A DNA stretch of 64,000 nt, taken from NCBI GenBank assembly GCA_029551925.1, contig JAKPEO010000129.1, positions 1 through 64,000 of the forward strand, in the 5' to 3' direction. Every line of letters begins with the position of its first letter. Positions within the stretch are counted from its first letter, which is position 1. The notes under the pieces were generated by a model, which searched no databases, was not told the DNA's origin, and saw nothing but the letters and a program-made list of their open reading frames with translations. Made by a program: the position numbers and the translations under genes. This stretch comes from a bacterium (GTDB taxonomy: Bacteria; JAGOBX01). Shown in pieces: positions 39,147 to 50,800 of this stretch.

Positions 39147-41179
39147 TTATAATCATCCGCTTCAATAATAACATAATAAAATCCAGATGCCGCGCGATTG
39201 CCTTTTTTATCGCTGACATTCCATTGAAAATAATTTTTGTTTGTATTACGCTGTTCAAATACTACAAAACCTGCAAGATTAACAATAGTGATTTTAGCAT
39301 TAGCCATTTTTTTACCGCTAAAATAAATACCGCTGCCGTCGTCAGCGCCAGTATAATGTCTGCCTGTCTTGATATTGCCGTCATTAGGAATAAACGGATT
39401 AGGATATACAAAAATATCGTCATTATCAAAATATGGAATGCTGAATAGCGCATAAATCGAAAAATGTTGAAGATCAGTAGAAATATTAGCAATGCCATTA
39501 TCAATAGAATATAGATAATCTCCGCCGATTTTAGACCAGTTGCGATAATTATCGTCTAACTTGAATATCGCAAAACTGCGATTTTTAAAATTATCAATAT
39601 TTGGCGCAAGCGCATAATTAATTCGTAAATTATCAAATGCAAAGGTTTGACGATTCAAATTATTTTTGGTTTTCAAATCAAACAATTCAAAATCTAATAT
39701 CGTATAACTCAAGTCTTCGTATAGCGAAATATTTGGTCTGATAACAGGTAAAAATTGCGATTGCGCGCGATTAATAAAAAGAATATACGGCGTTTCAGCG
39801 TAGTCCACGCGGTTAATAGTAATAGTCAAATCGTTAAAATCATTGCGCAATCTTAAAGATACATCGAATAAATTATTATTATTAAATTTAAGCGCCGCGC
39901 TATTTCTGAAAGTTACAAAAGTATCATTACTTACTAAATTTATAAAAGTGTCAATCACGCAAATTTTAGTAAATGTCTCGCTGTAATTTCCGCGATAATC
40001 ATCAACCGCTAATTTTACAAAATATACGCCGCTTGTATCAGCTGAAAATACAGCGGTCATTTTATCAGCGTCTGTTATTTGCGCATTTTCCGTGTTATTT
40101 AATTTAGTCCAGCGATAACGCAAAAAATTTTTGTTGCGCGCTATTGTGCGTTCGGCTGACAACGCGACAGTTTCGTCGATAGTCGTAAAATATGGGCCGC
40201 CAGCATCAGAAATAATAAATCTGCTCAACTGTTGGTCAGATTGAGTATAATCGAATGTCCGCATAAAATAATAGCCGTTATCGCCAAAAATAAAAATAGT
40301 ATCTTGATTTTCATACATAAAAATTTTGTTGAAATCAAAAGTATGCGGATAATTCGGAATATCTAATTTTTGCCAATTTGCAGGATTAGGCGCAGTAAAA
40401 TATATATTGCCATTATCGCCTACAGCCCAGCCGTTATTATAAGAAGAAAAATATAATGAATTAACATTAAAATTAAAAGCATATAAAAACGCCCAGCGCG
40501 TTGGACCTTCGATAGTTTGATATAATTTATTATCATCAGTCACAGCAAACCATAAATAATTATTATAACAATATACCTTTTTAAAATTATATGGTGTATT
40601 AGTCAACGTCCAATCAGCGCCAGCATTACTTGTCATTAAAATATGTCTATCGCCAATCACTAATCCATTATTATCATTAAAAAAATAAATAAAATTAGAT
40701 GTTAAAATTCCTTCATATTGTTTTATCCAAGTTTGACCATTATTTGTAGATTTTAAAATTATATTATTTGTTCCGACAGCATAGATAGCATTTGAGGTAA
40801 CCGCAATATCTTTTAAAATAATATTAGATGATATGTGCGCTGTCGGCGAACGATTAATCCAAGTCACGCCGCCATCCAATGAAATAATAATCGTCTGCGT
40901 GTCGCATAATACTGAGACAATAGAAGCGTTATTATTTACGGCGATTTTTTTTATATTCAGATTAATGCCTGTATTTTGATTAGTCCAAGTAATGCCCGAA
41001 TCATTAGTAGTTTTTATAACTCCGTTATCAGCGCAGAACCAGCCGCGCTGTCCTAAAAATACGGCGTCGTTAATATTTAACGCCGTGTTATCAATAAAAC
41101 GCGTCCACAAAAAATTAGCGTTTACTGATAATTTCAAAATCAAAATTAAAAATATCAAAACTAAAAATTTTCGTTTCAT
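39116..41179 (-). CDS. Secreted YCF48-like beta-propeller/PKD-type protein with C-terminal sorting-like (FlgD/T9SS-type) domain
   Basis: Repeats like GWFCADNGVIKTTNDSGITWTNQNTG; C-terminal VYPNPFIPNDGN...GFYYVIIEADD. Confidence 0.72.
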   Translation of the reverse strand: MKRKFLVLIFLILILKLSVNANFLWTRFIDNTALNINDAVFLGQRGWFCADNGVIKTTNDSGITWTNQNTGINLNIKKIAVNNNASIVSVLCDTQTIIISLDGGVTWINRSPTAHISSNIILKDIAVTSNAIYAVGTNNIILKSTNNGQTWIKQYEGILTSNFIYFFNDNNGLVIGDRHILMTSNAGADWTLTNTPYNFKKVYCYNNYLWFAVTDDNKLYQTIEGPTRWAFLYAFNFNVNSLYFSSYNNGWAVGDNGNIYFTAPNPANWQKLDIPNYPHTFDFNKIFMYENQDTIFIFGDNGYYFMRTFDYTQSDQQLSRFIISDAGGPYFTTIDETVALSAERTIARNKNFLRYRWTKLNNTENAQITDADKMTAVFSADTSGVYFVKLAVDDYRGNYSETFTKICVIDTFINLVSNDTFVTFRNSAALKFNNNNLFDVSLRLRNDFNDLTITINRVDYAETPYILFINRAQSQFLPVIRPNISLYEDLSYTILDFELFDLKTKNNLNRQTFAFDNLRINYALAPNIDNFKNRSFAIFKLDDNYRNWSKIGGDYLYSIDNGIANISTDLQHFSIYALFSIPYFDNDDIFVYPNPFIPNDGNIKTGRHYTGADDGSGIYFSGKKMANAKITIVNLAGFVVFEQRNTNKNYFQWNVSDKKGNRAASGFYYVIIEADDYKCIKKLQIVN

Positions 41180-41184
41180 AAATT

Positions 41185-43563
41185 TTATTGTAAATTTCCC
41201 GCTTTTGATAATGTAATATTATTAGTTTTATAAATAAAATTCAATTGATTTGTTGAATAATAAAAATTTTCTAAAATTTCAGTGGTATTAGCAGTATTAT
41301 TTTTAAAAATAATATTATTATTTGCTACTTCAAATGTGCCCTGCTCTTCTTGCATAGTTGATAAATTAACAATTTTCATAGATAAATCCGAATAAAAATA
41401 AAATGCATATTGCATATTTTGCCATATACCGATTAATTTGCCGTCTACTAATGAAATGTTAAATGTCTGTATATCTGTGCCGCCAGTTTGTAAATTTACA
41501 ACTTTTATTTGTACTTGTGTGCTGTCATTTTGAGCATTTACAGTATTTGGTATTTGCCAGATAATATAGCCATTATGCGGATTAATGCGCATATTATTCG
41601 GTGCTTTGATAAGCGAATACATTAATTTTCCGCTGTTCGGCACAGACAGCGCTGATGCAGAATACCGATAAGTATAATTTGTAAAAGCAGTGTATTTTGG
41701 AGTTGATACAAATCGCGTAGTATCAGAATAAATATAAAATTTAATAGCATTAGACCAATCGCTTAATTCTGTATGATACGGGGCTTCTGAATAATATGCC
41801 GCAATCCGATAATAATAATAACTATTAGGAAAATATGTGGTATCTACTTTAATTTCATTTGTATTATAAACAATTGTATCCCAATGAATAGTGTCAAAAC
41901 TTTGATTATCCGAAATTTGAATTTGATAATATTGATTATAGTCATTTAGATTAAAAACAAAAAATACATTTTCTGCGTTCATACCTGCATTATTAGTCGG
42001 AAAAGAAATATCAGTATTTTTAATAACAGCGCGTAGAGTTTTGAAATTATTGCCGTCAAAGCCAAATGAATAAATTCCGTTTCTTTCATAAAATGAAATA
42101 TTAAATTTTTGTTTGTAATTAGAAATCTGAAACGGCATATTTATTTCAATATTAAGGCGGCGCAGCGCTTTATAATTAAAGAAATAACCATTTTCATAAG
42201 AAGTAATTTTTGTGATATATTGATATTGATTATATTTAGTAATATAATTTTTTTTATATTCAAAGACTTTTGGAAAAAGAAGAACAGGTATCGGAAATTC
42301 AAAAGATTGTCCTTTTTCTACAATTTTTTCAATATACAGTCCGTCTGATTTTAAGCGAAATCTAATATAATTAGTAGAATTAGCAAAATATAAAAATGTA
42401 TCGCAGTCAGTTAATTTTGTATATTCACGCACTCTATAAGTTGCGGAATATTGATAAAATGGGAAAAACTCATAGTTCTCAAAATACACAAATTTCATAT
42501 CTTCAAACAAATAAAAATAATCGCTTAACGGAAACACAATTTTGTCAGAAGTTTTAAAGCGCCAAGTGAACGATTGAACAGCAGAACCATTAGCATTCAA
42601 TAAATTCGAATCAACTGTCACTGTAATGTATGTGTCAGCCGGAAAAGAATCATTATTATTTATGATAAAAACAAATTTATCAGCATTAGCGTTCCATCTA
42701 AAAATCGGAGTATTTTTAAAAAAAATTGACGGCTGAAATTTCAGCCATTGAGACCAATGTATAGAAGTATCCATTTTATCTGAAAAGCATATTGTTATAA
42801 TCGGCTGAACGCCGTTTATTGCTCCGTCAGAATTAGGAGCTGGCTGCACCCAAGTAATATAATTATTTGTTTTAGACGAATACACGCGCGCAAAGGCTGC
42901 AGCGTTATTTTGGCTATTATAATTTTGATAATCTGTAATAAATGCCAAAGTATCAGCGCATAAATTTTTATAAAATTCTGAAGTTAAAATTGCGGTGTCA
43001 TTAAACCCGTCAATATACCAATCGTTTAAAACATAGCGATTTTTCAATAATCGCCTGTAATTTGAAATGAAAGTTGTAATATTATCAACTTTAACATTTA
43101 CGATTTTTTGACAGGGCGTATCAGAAAAAATTGTAAATTCATTTTCTAATCTATAATTATTTTTTTGTGCGATTATTCTAATATTATTTTTAGTGTTAGT
43201 AATAAGCGGCGCTGTTAAACTAAATTTTCCGTTTCTGTCTGTTTCAACTATATAATGCAAATTATTAATAAAAACTTCGACATTTGTAAAATCAAATTTT
43301 ATTGAATTACGGCTAATATTTATATTATCTTGTTTTGGCGAATAATAAGGCAAAAGATTATTAACAGAATTAAGATATTCGTCTAAATCATTCGGCGAAT
43401 ATTCAACAACAGCGTTAATAACAATTTCATCTGGCGTAATCACGCGAGTGAAATTATAATCATTTCCACAATGCAAAAAAAATAGCAAACTGCAAACTAT
43501 TAAAAAAAAATTATAAAAAAAATTGATTTTTTTCAAGTGTCGGATTTTAAGTATTTCCATCAT
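41185..43563 (-). CDS. Putative lipoprotein with Big_5/FN3-type Ig domains
   Basis: N-terminal hydrophobic segment FFLHCGND (loose lipobox); PIITICFSDKMDTSIHWSQW...SFTWRFKTSD; PHNGYIIWQIPN. Confidence 0.55.
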   Translation of the reverse strand: MMEILKIRHLKKINFFYNFFLIVCSLLFFLHCGNDYNFTRVITPDEIVINAVVEYSPNDLDEYLNSVNNLLPYYSPKQDNINISRNSIKFDFTNVEVFINNLHYIVETDRNGKFSLTAPLITNTKNNIRIIAQKNNYRLENEFTIFSDTPCQKIVNVKVDNITTFISNYRRLLKNRYVLNDWYIDGFNDTAILTSEFYKNLCADTLAFITDYQNYNSQNNAAAFARVYSSKTNNYITWVQPAPNSDGAINGVQPIITICFSDKMDTSIHWSQWLKFQPSIFFKNTPIFRWNANADKFVFIINNNDSFPADTYITVTVDSNLLNANGSAVQSFTWRFKTSDKIVFPLSDYFYLFEDMKFVYFENYEFFPFYQYSATYRVREYTKLTDCDTFLYFANSTNYIRFRLKSDGLYIEKIVEKGQSFEFPIPVLLFPKVFEYKKNYITKYNQYQYITKITSYENGYFFNYKALRRLNIEINMPFQISNYKQKFNISFYERNGIYSFGFDGNNFKTLRAVIKNTDISFPTNNAGMNAENVFFVFNLNDYNQYYQIQISDNQSFDTIHWDTIVYNTNEIKVDTTYFPNSYYYYRIAAYYSEAPYHTELSDWSNAIKFYIYSDTTRFVSTPKYTAFTNYTYRYSASALSVPNSGKLMYSLIKAPNNMRINPHNGYIIWQIPNTVNAQNDSTQVQIKVVNLQTGGTDIQTFNISLVDGKLIGIWQNMQYAFYFYSDLSMKIVNLSTMQEEQGTFEVANNNIIFKNNTANTTEILENFYYSTNQLNFIYKTNNITLSKAGNLQ

Positions 43564-43573
43564 CTAAAATTCT

Positions 43574-44839
43574 TCAATCTCCCAAAATCTTTAATGCCTG
43601 ACGAGCATTTATATTTGATGGGTCTAATATTAATACCTTTTTATATTCTTGTATTGCTCTTATACGGTCGCCTAATTTTACAAAACTATAAGCGAGCCAT
43701 AAACGAGCATTAATATTATTTTCATCTAATTGCACAGCTTCTTTAAAACTTAACATAGCATTGAGATATTTCCCTTCTTGAAAATTACGATATCCATCTT
43801 TAATATAATCTTCGACAGCTTCTTGTATTGTTTCTTTTGATTTTTTATCGGTAAATAATTTAAGTTTTAACAATGACTCTTTGCCTTTGACTTTTTTATC
43901 AACTCCGAATTTAAAATTCATAGACATTTTATGGGCACTACTGAAATCGCCGTAATCTTCATAAGCATAATCAACAGCAAAATTATCAGCATTAAAACCT
44001 ACGCCAAAAGTCAAACCAGAACCGGCATCATTAACTGTATTAAACGCTCCGCGCAGCGCAAAATTTTTTAATATTTTATATTCTGCCGCTGCGACCATAT
44101 CCAACTCTTCGTCTTTACTATAAATTAATTCGCCGTTCAATAATAAATCATCAATAAATTTAAGAGTTAATCCGCCGCGTATCTGCATTGGCAATTCTTC
44201 GTCTGTCTTTGTATATTTAAAACGCGTGCCTATATTTTTTATAACAGCGGCGATATCTGCAAAACTAAAAATTTTATAAATTACGCCCGCGTCAAGCGCT
44301 AAAGCATTAGCATTATAATTATAAATACTCTGCGATATATATTTAAAATTAAAACCGAACCGCACATCATCGACATTAAGAAACGCATAAGTCAACATAA
44401 GCATTAAATCAGACCCGTCAAAATTTTCATTTGTTTTAGCGCTGCCATTATTATATTCAGGATAAACAGTTACAGGTTCATCGCCGTATTTTCCAATTAT
44501 AATTGAAGCAGCATAATAATGTTTTTTCTTTTTAGAAGGAAAACCAAAAGTAATATTACTATGCGAAATACTCTGCGCTAATCTGTTATACATAAACGCT
44601 ATATTTGATTCTTTCAAATCAGCAGCGCCAGCTGGATTATAATAAACGCTAAAAATATCGCCAGTCACAGCGGTATAAGCGCCGCCGAGCGCTAATGGGC
44701 GAGCGCCAGCTCCTAATGTTACAAATTCTGCAACTTTCGAGCCGCCCTTACCAGCTGCATAAATAGCAGCTCCGTTAAATATAAAAGTATAGATGGCAAT
44801 AATAATAATTACAAATTTTTCTTTCGCTTTTAACTTCAT
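43574..44839 (-). CDS. PorV/UPF0164-like barrel with C-terminal TPR
   Basis: AEFVTLGAGARPLALGGAYTAVTGDIFSVYYNPAGAADL; C-terminal TPR GDRIRAIQEYKKVLILDPSNINARQAL. Confidence 0.82.
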   Translation of the reverse strand: MKLKAKEKFVIIIIAIYTFIFNGAAIYAAGKGGSKVAEFVTLGAGARPLALGGAYTAVTGDIFSVYYNPAGAADLKESNIAFMYNRLAQSISHSNITFGFPSKKKKHYYAASIIIGKYGDEPVTVYPEYNNGSAKTNENFDGSDLMLMLTYAFLNVDDVRFGFNFKYISQSIYNYNANALALDAGVIYKIFSFADIAAVIKNIGTRFKYTKTDEELPMQIRGGLTLKFIDDLLLNGELIYSKDEELDMVAAAEYKILKNFALRGAFNTVNDAGSGLTFGVGFNADNFAVDYAYEDYGDFSSAHKMSMNFKFGVDKKVKGKESLLKLKLFTDKKSKETIQEAVEDYIKDGYRNFQEGKYLNAMLSFKEAVQLDENNINARLWLAYSFVKLGDRIRAIQEYKKVLILDPSNINARQALKILGD

Positions 44840-44844
44840 ATTTT

Positions 44845-47800
44845 TTATCTAATAATTGCTAATTTTCCTGTAAATTTATTTCCATTTTTATTTACTAAAT
44901 ATAAATACCAGCCGGATGCCACTTCTGTGCCGCTATTATTACGAGTATCCCATTGCCATTCAAATTTTTCAGGATTAGTATTTATAAATTTTTTGACAAG
45001 TTGTCCTTTCAATGTATAAATTTCTATTTTTGTTCCGTAATTTATACCTTCAAATATAATGCCCGATCGTCTGTCTCCCGGACTATACGGCACTCCGTGT
45101 TTATCATTTTTTGACGGTATAAACGGATTAGGATATACTATAAAGTCGTCAAATGAATTGTCAAGATTGCGCGGGTCTGTATTCGGCGCTAACATAAACA
45201 TAGTAAAATGCCGCGTTTTAAATTCTATATAATTTTTATCTGTACTTCTATTTATAATAGCGCTATTGTCAAGTTTGCGCCACGGCTCTGTAATATTTTC
45301 GCGATACCAGACAGTTTGCCAATTTTCATTTATTTTCGGACGAACTGCATTATCAATCCAGCCGTCATTATCTTCATCTTGGTAATACAAGCGCAATATC
45401 ACATCAGTATCTAAATCTGTTTGCTCGCCGGTTGTCAAAATATTTTGTATTGTCGGCGGATTTGTAATTTGCGCAATTGTATCAATAATAACAACAAAAT
45501 TTGGATTACGCAGACCATAAGGATCAACAGTTAAAGCAGAATTAAAATTCGCTAATTTATCGGGAGGTAAAATAGTAAGAGTAATCGGCGCGAAATTATT
45601 AGCGTTCGCAGAAAATGCAGTGTTCGGAATAAACGCTTCAATTTGAGTTTTTATAGCCGAACTGTCAATACTATTAATACCTTGCGCAGACGCTATTACT
45701 TTATTTGTTCCATTAATATCAGTAAAAATTTTTTGATAAACAACTACTGCCTGCGTTTCTGTCCGCGTATAATAATCAGCATTTTGTAAATCATTAATAA
45801 TATACGCCATAATAGATATTGGATTCGGCTCGCTGATATTTGTTCTATCAGTTGCTACGCTTCTAATCAAATATGCTGTGTTTTTTTGAAGATTAGCAAT
45901 ATTCCATTCAACAGATAATTTATTATCAGGTATTGTGCGATTGGTATTGATAGGATTACTGCTATTATTCAATATCATTGTATCCCAATTTACATTACCC
46001 AATTTACGATATTGTAATAACACTTTCGATAAATCAGTATATTGTCCTTTTTCAATATTGACATTAAATAAAATTTTATCGCCATACACTTTAAAGCCAT
46101 TAACTAAATTAATTTTTGTTTCTACTAATGCTCCGTTATTTTGGCGCGGATCAACTACCACATAACCAGATTGCGCTGTGTCAGCATAAACATTATTTTT
46201 ATTTAATGATAATACAGTTATCAAATATTCGTTATTTGGCGCTAAATTATTAAGCGTAACATTATTCGTCTGCGAATCAACTGTCGTATAAGGATTATCT
46301 AAATTAATAGCATTCAAACCTGACGCATAATTTACAATAAACACAGAATAATTTGTAATAGTTGTATCATTCAATAATGTCCAATTTAATGAGATATTAA
46401 GATTATTAACTTGCGCTGTTAGATTGTATACTGGTTTTGGACGATATGTTACATCGACCACAAAAGTCTGTAAAACAAAAGCATTGTTGTTATCGCGCAC
46501 ACGCACAGTAATTGTATTTGCGCCGACCTGCGATTCAGCAGGAGTCCAATCTATACGCGCTGTTGTATTTGTTAATTTTGTAATTGTCATATTAGCCGGC
46601 GCTGTAAGTAATGTATAGGTCAATGTATCGCCTACATAATTAATATCGCTGTCCGAAGCGATGACAAGATACGAATATTGTCTATTAACCACTGCATTTA
46701 ATACAGGTGTTGAAATAATCGACGGAGTATCATTTATATTTCTGACATTAACAGTAATTAATTTTGTATCGGTAAATATTTTATTTTGGTTATTTTCATA
46801 AATTAATGTAAGCAGCAATGTATCATTTCCAGTAAAATCAGCGCGCGGCGTGATAATAAGATAAGTGTCATTATTATTTTTGTAAAATGTTGTTTGCAAA
46901 TTTTGTCCTGCGCTTGCAGACCAAATAATATTAGTTTCGTTGATTGTTGATGTCAATAATGTATAGGTTTGAGAATCTTCCCAGATAGATAAATAATCGG
47001 TTTCGCCGCCTGTCAAAATTTTAAAATAATTTATCGTGATAGTATCTGCTGCTTGCTGATTAAATTTGTCAATCGCTACCACTTTTAGTTCGTCGCCTGG
47101 CATACCGATAGTCAAATTATACTGCCAATTGAATTTTAAAGCAGTGTCAGGATTAGCGTATATTGCTGTTTTTAATTCATTATTCAAATAAATAAATATG
47201 CTGTCGCCTGTAAATAAATTTTCACAAGTGCCTGTTACCAATATTGTCTGAGCAGAAGTATTAATATTATCTTGCGGCGCTGTAATTTCTACGATCGGCG
47301 TTTTATATTTAGGCATAAAACTCCAATTTTGCCAGATGCCATTATTATTAATATCTCTCACATAGAATTCAATATTTACAGTTTCGCCGTGCGCAAAATC
47401 ACCCGCGCTGTAAACCAACATATAATCATCAATGATTTCAAGTTCGTCAATAATTCTTACGCCATTAACATAAAATAATATTGAATTTACATCTATACCA
47501 TAAGCATCATCAAATTTCACTGATATAATCGGATTAGCAGAAGGGACCACCGAGCCATTAGCAGGTATAATATCATATACATTCGGCGCAGTCATATCAA
47601 ATCTTAATCTAAATCTATAATCTTCTGTTTGATAAACATTACCAACATTATCAATATTTGATACCTTCCAATAAATCCAATCGCCTTCGCGTAATAAACT
47701 TGTATCTATCACTTGACTTAATCTCGCCATTGTATCGGTTGTTTCTAAATAAAAATTATTTGAAAATGTAGCAAGAGTATCAGCATAAATAATATATTTT

Positions 47801-50800
47801 TTCAAACCGCTCAAACTATCATAAGCGGCAGACCAACGCAATAATTCATTGTATTCTGCATTTGCATAATTATAACCCGGATAAAGTAAAGTTGCTGGCG
47901 TCGGCGAAAATACTGTGTCTTCTTTTATCTGTATATAAAAAGTATCTTTTAATCCTGCTTTATCTGTTGCAATAATTGTAATAATAGTATCACCGCGCAG
48001 AACGCCGATATTTACATAATTATATGTATAATTTGATGTATAAGAAGTATAGCCGTTTGAATTGTATGCCGCCGCATAATAAATAGAATAAAAATTATTA
48101 TCGCTGACTTTGACTTTTATTGATAAATTCATCGAGTGATTGCCGTTTATATAAATCGTATCAATATAGGTTGTGTCTAAATTAATATTAGTCAATGGCT
48201 GATTATTCCAATATGCGCTGTATGACGGCTCAGTGGAAGTAATGGTTACTTCTTGTATTATCGGCGCTGTAAAATCAAAATTTATTGCGTTGGTATTTGT
48301 ATAATAAAATGGATTGAGATTTGAAATATTGTCTTCCGCCGCTATTGTCCAATAATATTTATTTTCAGACACAGATAAATCGGCAGTAATCGTATTAGTA
48401 TCAGCAGATATTTCTGTTATAAAAAATATAGTTGAAAAATCTGGCGAGCTGCTGATTAATAAATAATATTTTTTTATGTTGACTGTATCAGTAATATTAT
48501 TAAATTCAAATCTAACTCGCGTATCAGATAAATATATATCATTAGCAGGACTGGTTAAATTTACAAGTTGTACAAATGTATCCTGCACAAAATAAATCGT
48601 ATAATAATCTGAATCTCCGTCATTTGAATCATAAACAATTATAGATACTTCAACTCGCGAATATGTATTGCGCGGAATGCGATAAATAATAGTATCAGTG
48701 CGGTCGTGCTCTACCGCAGAATAGGTAAATGTTCCTGCATTAGTAGCAAATGCCGCGCTATACGCTAATGTATCGCCTGTCGGATTATCGCCGTTTGACC
48801 ATTTTATAGAAAGCGGTATTTCTAAATACCACTGCCCGCCCACTGAATCGCCTGCTAAATTTGAATTATTATAATAAATTGTATCGCTCTTACTCGGTTT
48901 TAATGAAAATACATAATCGCCAATACTATTGCCGGCTATTGTATAATATGGTTTTGCGTTGCCGTAAGTAAAATCACCATCATTAGCCTCAGCGCTTATT
49001 CTCAATATTTTCGGCAATTTATTCGCTAAAATAAAAGTATTATATGTAATGTCAGTATCATAATTGAGAACATTATCATACGCTACTACTCGCCAAAAAT
49101 AAGTGTCTGGATATAAATCGCTGTAAGGCATCGGAATAGTGGTATTCGCTGTTATTTCCGAATAAATTAAATTGCCTTCGTTAAATAGAATATCGCTGTA
49201 TATTTCAATTTTATAGTATCTTACGCCAGCTAATGCATCAGTTGAAATCGACCAAATAAAATAAGTATCATCTGTTATATTCGCATTATTTACTGGCTGT
49301 AATAATGATACAACAGCAGGCGCTGTCTTGTCTTCTTTAATATTTATTTTATAACTCGTCTGATTATTGTTTTTATCAATAGCATACAAATAAATTACTG
49401 TGTCGCCTGAATTAGCGGAAATATTATATTGTAAAATCCACGAATCTGCGCCGTTTGTATCTTCTGGAGACATACCATAATTATTCGAACCGCTTACTTT
49501 ACTCTGCCCAATGTTATCAGACCAGATTATATCAAATATCAAACTCAAATTTTTGTTGCCATTAATAATTATTGTATCTTCGTTATTAGCCAATATGCCT
49601 AATTTATCAACATATAACGAATCATTAGTATTTGTTTTAACATACACGCTATTTATTTGCGGAGCAGTATAATCTACTCTAAATGCGCGAGTTTCAGAGT
49701 TTGTCGCGCTGCTGATATTATCTACATTATCTACTAACCGCGCGCGCCAGTAATATTCGCCTTGGTTAACAAGAACAGTTGTCGTATTCGCAGTATTAGA
49801 AATTATCAATTGCGTGTCAATCTCACTAAAATTAGCTTGCCGTGAAATTTCCAATAAATAATGTTTTATTCCTGATTTATCGTCTGATGCTGACGACCAT
49901 TGAAATTCTATTAAATTATTTAATATCGCAGAATCATTGTTCGGCTGTTGTAATGCTATGGTCGGCGCAAAAGTATCGCTAATCATATATATTAACGCTG
50001 TATCCGTTTTGCTTTGATAATTTTCAACTGTTATTGTGATTTGCGTATCAGCAGCGCCTGAAACATTATTATAAGTCAACCGCCACGGCGCTGAAGTAGT
50101 AGAGACATTTGTATTACCAAAATTATTTGAGCCCAAAATTAATTTCTTTTGCGAGAGCGAAGACCAATCTATTTCAAATGTTAATGATTGACTGTAATTG
50201 CCATTAAAATAAGTTGTGCCCGCTGCTATAGTCGAATCTGCAATAATTAGCGGAGTGTCATTAGTCCAATAATAATTCGGCATTGAACCGCTGTATATTG
50301 AAATAGTATTAATATACGGAGTATCAATCGCATAATTAACATTTACAATATAAAAACCTTGCGGGTCAGAATAATAATTTTGCGAATCTTTTGCTGAAAT
50401 TGTATACATATAATTTGCCGGAGTTAAACCTGTATCTGTATAAGCCGAAGCGCCACCGGATAATTCCGCAAATGAAATTTTATCATCATAACTTATTATT
50501 TTAATATCATCTACAAAAAAGCCCTCGCCGTCAAACTGTAAATTTTCATTTAAACCATAACTGAATCGTAAATATACGCTCTGTCCAGCAGAATCTGATA
50601 AATCGATTGTTTCATATTCTTCGGATATTTCACGATCATAATAACTTTTTAATTCTAACCAGTTATTAGCGTCAGCGCTAATAGCGATTGTTGCGCTGTC
50701 GCCGTTAAGTATGTCTGCATAATACCAATATGTTAATAATATTTTTTTACCGGCAGGCAAATTTATCGGAGCGCTTGTCCGCATTGTCTTTGTAGTATTA